From the NCBI RefSeq assembly GCF_021532615.1, contig NZ_JAKGAQ010000001.1:1240001-1304000 (forward strand): 64,000 nt of DNA. The letters run 5' to 3'. The translations under genes and the position numbers were made by a program. Under the pieces are notes generated by a model. That model worked only from the letters and a program-made list of their open reading frames with translations, was not told where the DNA came from and searched no databases. The DNA is from Octadecabacter dasysiphoniae. GTDB taxonomy: Bacteria > Pseudomonadota > Alphaproteobacteria > Rhodobacterales > Rhodobacteraceae. Each line of letters starts with the position of its first letter. The stretch's first letter is position 1. Positions 60,794 through 64,000 of this stretch are shown one piece after another.

Positions 60794-62584
60794 ATGCACT
60801 ATGACTGCCGTATTGAGGGTGATCTTCTGGTTTGCACATTGACGCCCGATCGGACCCTTAGGGGGGCGGTGTTCTGCTGTTCGGGTATGGCGCCCATGGC
60901 CCCCGTTTTGGGCGGCACGTTGGCGCGGTCTTTGGGCAGCTACACCGAAATTGCGCTACCAGATTTGGCCGCTGACGCCCCCCACGTTTTTCATCTGCGC
61001 TACACGGGCGGCTACACCCCCGCCAACCGCGCGTGGATGCCGCTTGGCCCCTATCTGCGCGATGGCGAGGATATTGTTGTGCTGCCGCCAACACCTGCGG
61101 GCCGCATGGCCAAACCACGCGGTGACAGTGCCCCGTTGGAGGGGCTGTCGGTTGTTCCCCAGCCGGACGGTTGGGTGCCAACCGGGCAAACTGTGGATAT
61201 TGACGGGGTCAAAGTGCAAGGCGGCGCGCTGAGGGCTGTCACTGACCTTGCGGATCGTCAGGGGATGTCGTTTCGCGGGTCACATCCGGTAACGCTCGTT
61301 CATCAGGATTTGCCCAAAGACGCCTATTCTATCGCGATCGCACGCGACGGGATCACCATTGGCGCATCCGGTTACGATGGGCAGTTTTATGCAGGGATCA
61401 CGCTGTTGACCTTGCTACAACACGGGCCGCTGCCGTGCGGGGACATCACCGATACGCCCCGTTTTGAATGGCGCGGTCAGCACCTTGACACGGCGCGCCA
61501 TTACTTTGATCCGACCAGCATCACAGCCCTTCTGGACCTGATGGCTTTGCTAAAGCTGAACCGGTTTCACTGGCATTTTGCGGACGACGAAGCATTCCGC
61601 ATTGAGCTTGATACCCTGCCCGAACTGGCGACAAAAACCGCGTTGCGCGGGGAGGGCCAGTTTTTGCCCGCCCTGTTTGGTGGGTCACCGTGTGAGGGTG
61701 GGTCATACCCAAAAGACACCGTGCGCGACATCATCGCCCATGCCACGGCACTGAATATTGAAGTCATGCCCGAGATAGAAACGCCTGCCCACGCCTTGGC
61801 CGTTGCGGCGATTTACCCCGACACGCGCGATCCTGGTGACAATGGTCAGGAAACGTCCGTGCAGGGATATCAGGGCAACGCAATGAACCCAGCAATGGCG
61901 AAATCCTGGCAGGTTTGGGAAGCGATGATTGATGAAATAAGCGATCTGTTCCCATTCGATCATCTGCATCTGGGGTGTGATGAACTGGCCGAGGACACAT
62001 GGATGAGCAGCCCCCGCGCCCGCGCCCTGATGGCGGAGCACGGGCTGGAAACCACCCATGATTTGCAAGGCTGGACGATTGAAAAACTTGCCGCCTACAC
62101 CGCCCGCAAAGGCAAACGCCCCGCTGCATGGGAAGAGGCCGCGCAAGGGTCAAACGGCGGGATCGGCAACAACGCGACCCTGTTCAGCTGGACAGGCCAA
62201 GGCCCCGGACTGGATGCCGCACGCGCTGGATATGACGTGGTCATGACCCCCGCGCAGCATGTTTACCTTGATATGGCCCATACGGATGATCCAAACGATT
62301 GGGGGGCCAGTTGGGCGGCATTTGTCGACCTGCCCGACACAATTGCATGGGATCCCGTGCCCGATCCTGCGTTAGTGGGCCGCATCATTGGTGTTCAGGG
62401 TGCGTTCTGGTCGGAATTCACCACCCAAGATAGCGAATTATGGCCGATGATTATGCCACGGATGTTGGGGGTGGCCATGATGGCGTGGCAGTCAGACCCG
62501 CCAAACCCTGACGTTTTGAAAGCCCTGTCGCACCGCTACAGTGTTGATGATAGCGGGCAGGTTACGATCGGGACGCAGGGCTAA
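60794..62584 (+). CDS. GH20 beta-N-acetylhexosaminidase
   Basis: 596 aa. The catalytic domain has LDTARHYF, HWHFADDEAFRIE, EIETPAHA and the Asp-Glu acid/base pair in HLHLGCDELAEDTW (GCDE where most GH20 enzymes have GGDE), with Trp in AWQSD. No signal peptide is seen, so it is probably cytoplasmic and splits imported GlcNAc oligomers. Start codon is one base after the regulator's stop. It feeds the ROK kinase-nagA-SIS route of the divergent operon. Confidence 0.92.
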   Translation: MHYDCRIEGDLLVCTLTPDRTLRGAVFCCSGMAPMAPVLGGTLARSLGSYTEIALPDLAADAPHVFHLRYTGGYTPANRAWMPLGPYLRDGEDIVVLPPTPAGRMAKPRGDSAPLEGLSVVPQPDGWVPTGQTVDIDGVKVQGGALRAVTDLADRQGMSFRGSHPVTLVHQDLPKDAYSIAIARDGITIGASGYDGQFYAGITLLTLLQHGPLPCGDITDTPRFEWRGQHLDTARHYFDPTSITALLDLMALLKLNRFHWHFADDEAFRIELDTLPELATKTALRGEGQFLPALFGGSPCEGGSYPKDTVRDIIAHATALNIEVMPEIETPAHALAVAAIYPDTRDPGDNGQETSVQGYQGNAMNPAMAKSWQVWEAMIDEISDLFPFDHLHLGCDELAEDTWMSSPRARALMAEHGLETTHDLQGWTIEKLAAYTARKGKRPAAWEEAAQGSNGGIGNNATLFSWTGQGPGLDAARAGYDVVMTPAQHVYLDMAHTDDPNDWGASWAAFVDLPDTIAWDPVPDPALVGRIIGVQGAFWSEFTTQDSELWPMIMPRMLGVAMMAWQSDPPNPDVLKALSHRYSVDDSGQVTIGTQG

Positions 62585-62591
62585 AGTGACA

Positions 62592-62608
62592 CCCCGCCAA
62601 AAGCGGGG
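62592..62608 (+). terminator. Short hairpin after the hexosaminidase gene
   Basis: CCCCGC-CAAAA-GCGGGG is a 6-bp GC stem 8 bases after the stop. Only a weak T-rich stretch follows, so termination would be partial. Confidence 0.4.
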
Positions 62609-62696
62609 GTATTCCATACCTTTGCGATCTGCGCGGTTGTGAGGCTTGGTTTAGTCGTTACCTTAATTCGACATGACCCAATGAAAGATCAACACG

Positions 62697-63692
62697 GTGC
62701 AGCCCTCAGTCTCGATCATAGGAACCGGTGCAGCGTTGCCGAACACTGTCTGGACGACGCAAAAGCTGCGTGACACCTTTGGCGATGACGCGGCCAAACA
62801 GGCAGAAACGACGGGTGTTTTAAGCCGCCGATATTGCAGCAGCGAAAGCCAGATTGACATGGCCTGTGACGCCGCCCGCGCTGCAATTGGGGCTGCCGAC
62901 ATTGGGGTCAATGATATTGATCTGGTCCTGTCCGCCAGCGCTGTGCCCTATCAGACATTGCCCAGCACCGCGCCTTTGGTGATGTCACGCCTTGGGATGG
63001 CGGATGGGGTTGCCGCAGCCTTTGATGTGAACAGCACCTGCTTAAGCTTTCTGACCGCGCTTGAGGTGGCGACGCGTATGATCTGTGCACAACAAGCCCG
63101 CACCGCGTTGATCGTGTCTTCTGAAATCGCGTCACGCGCGTTGCCGTGGCGGACTGACCCGTGCACCGCTGCCCTCTTCGGGGACGGCGCGGGGGCGGTG
63201 ATTGTGCGCAAATCGGTCGACGATTCGGTCGGTTTGAAGGCCGCGCAGATGCGCACCTATCCGTCGGCCTATGACGCCTGTTCCATCGGTGCGGGCGGCA
63301 CGCGGATCGACTATCACACCAACCCGGAGGAATTCGCCCGACAGGCTTGGTTTGCGATGGATGGAAAGGAATTGTTCCGCCTCAGTTCGCGTCATTTCAA
63401 AGGCTTTGTGGCTGATTTGCTTGATAAGGCGGGTTGGTCGTTGGACGATGTGGATGTGATCGTCCCCCATCAAGCAAGCCCCGCCGGATTGACACATATG
63501 ATCAAACAAGTGGGCGTTGCGCCGCAAAAGGTCGTCAATATCGTTGCGGAGTATGGCAACCAGATTGCGGCGTCTTTGCCCGTTGCACTGGATCACGCCA
63601 TGCAGGGTGGTCGTATCCAACAGGGTGCAAAAATCCTGTTTCTGGGCACGTCTGCGGGTGTGTCTTTTGGTGGTGTGGCATGGCAGACCTAG
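62697..63692 (+). CDS. FabH/OleA-like 3-oxoacyl-ACP synthase III family protein
   Basis: 331 aa thiolase fold from GTG 62697 (no in-frame ATG upstream). The catalytic triad is visible: Cys in VNSTCLSF, His in VPHQAS and Asn in EYGNQIAAS, with LFGDGAGAVIV and TSAGVSFGG. In the fatty acid family, FabH starts acyl chains and OleA condenses two acyl-CoAs head to head. The overlapping downstream gene is a short-chain dehydrogenase/epimerase-type protein, the pairing seen in olefin (OleA-OleD) loci, so OleA-type condensation is possible. The weak ribosome site is a mild doubt about the start. Confidence 0.85.
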   Translation: MQPSVSIIGTGAALPNTVWTTQKLRDTFGDDAAKQAETTGVLSRRYCSSESQIDMACDAARAAIGAADIGVNDIDLVLSASAVPYQTLPSTAPLVMSRLGMADGVAAAFDVNSTCLSFLTALEVATRMICAQQARTALIVSSEIASRALPWRTDPCTAALFGDGAGAVIVRKSVDDSVGLKAAQMRTYPSAYDACSIGAGGTRIDYHTNPEEFARQAWFAMDGKELFRLSSRHFKGFVADLLDKAGWSLDDVDVIVPHQASPAGLTHMIKQVGVAPQKVVNIVAEYGNQIAASLPVALDHAMQGGRIQQGAKILFLGTSAGVSFGGVAWQT

Positions 63693-64000
63693 GCCGGTTT
63701 CAGCGGGTATTGGTGACAGGGGCAACCGGGTTTTTGGCTGGGCACGTGGTGGCAGAGCTGACACGGCGCGGTATCGATATCGTAGCTGTTGGGCGCAATG
63801 AAGCCAAGCTTGCTGGACTTGGGTGCGCCGTTTTGAAACACGATATTTCCCGGCCTTTTTCGTCGAATGATGTACCTGACATTGATGCCATCGTGCATTG
63901 TGCCGCCCTGTCTGCCCCGTTTGGCTCGCGCAAAGATTTTATGGCTGCCAACGTGGATGGCACCGGCAATCTGCTTGATCTGGCGGGGAAAAAACAGGTG
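63680..64000 (+). CDS. NAD-dependent epimerase/dehydratase (SDR, N-terminal fragment)
   Basis: 107 codons to the window edge; the 3' part is missing. It starts ATG 63680, overlapping the FabH-like gene by 13 bases, and reads VLVTGATGFLAGHVVAELTRRG with the extended SDR Rossmann motif TGATGFLA, then DAIVHCAALSAPFGSR and NVDGTGNLLDLA. This is the 3-beta-HSD/OleD-like branch of extended SDRs that reduce a beta-keto acid or similar product of the upstream condensing enzyme. Product is inferred from order only. Confidence 0.85.
   Translation, partial: MADLGRFQRVLVTGATGFLAGHVVAELTRRGIDIVAVGRNEAKLAGLGCAVLKHDISRPFSSNDVPDIDAIVHCAALSAPFGSRKDFMAANVDGTGNLLDLAGKKQV

Overview
The window reads as chromosomal DNA of a marine alphaproteobacterium of the Roseobacter group (Rhodobacteraceae). 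Supporting signs are the GC-rich codon use, two sarcosine/dimethylglycine-dehydrogenase-like oxidases, a non-pyrrolysine MttB-family methyltransferase cluster, a GlcNAc/chitin-oligomer utilisation locus, an aquaglyceroporin-arsC pair, a LuxR-type solo, an Asp-type (non-zinc) HemB, and the rpsB-tsf pair. The genus cannot be named from sequence reading alone. No insertion sequence, prophage, CRISPR array, rRNA or tRNA was found.

Layout. 1-5 kb: two divergent paralogous FAD/GcvT oxidases around a 19-bp palindrome; the 3' end of a MobA-like nucleotidyltransferase gene lies off the left edge. 5-16.5 kb: SYLF lipoprotein, hemB, a small membrane protein, mfd, an operon of acyl-CoA ligase, DsbA-like protein, an easily missed 39-aa membrane protein and a drug MFS, a divergent XRE-cupin regulator, then arsC-aquaglyceroporin. 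16.5-20.7 kb: PilZ protein, YejA-like binding protein, a candidate sRNA with its own promoter and terminator, and an RTX protein. 20.8-29.9 kb: a bdhA-pentapeptide-patatin operon, DUF502 protein, pseudouridine catabolism (psuK-psuG), acyltransferase, a duplicated winged-helix protein, and a divergent metal-transport pair whose start codons overlap. 30-33.1 kb: diguanylate cyclase, rpsB, tsf. 33.1-34.6 kb: a hairpin-rich non-coding block and a LuxR solo.

34.5-41.6 kb is the most unusual block. In one direction it encodes a DUF4956 membrane protein, a VTC-type polyphosphate polymerase with the family's key residues, an exported EF-hand protein with an almost pure Asp tail, a MobB/DUF1611-like P-loop protein, an ABC-exporter-like protein whose ATPase motifs have all decayed, and a histidine kinase/OmpR-type regulator pair. 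Three candidate PHO-box-like promoters (11-bp repeats of GTTCAT type) precede the first, third and fourth genes. Together this looks like a phosphate- or cation-responsive polyphosphate/calcium system that I do not recognise as described.

41.6-47.6 kb: a GntR-controlled catabolic operon (DHDPS-family lyase/deaminase, aldehyde dehydrogenase, MttB-like methyltransferase, FAD amine oxidase), probably for a methylated amine or betaine. 47.6-62.6 kb: a LysE exporter, then a GlcNAc locus: a HutC-type regulator and GH20 hexosaminidase on the plus strand, and divergently an ABC importer, Gfo/Idh oxidoreductase, two SIS-domain proteins, ROK kinase, GatZ/KbaZ-like protein, nagA and cutC. The right edge holds a FabH/OleA-like thiolase and the start of an SDR, resembling the olefin/beta-lactone OleA-OleD pairing.
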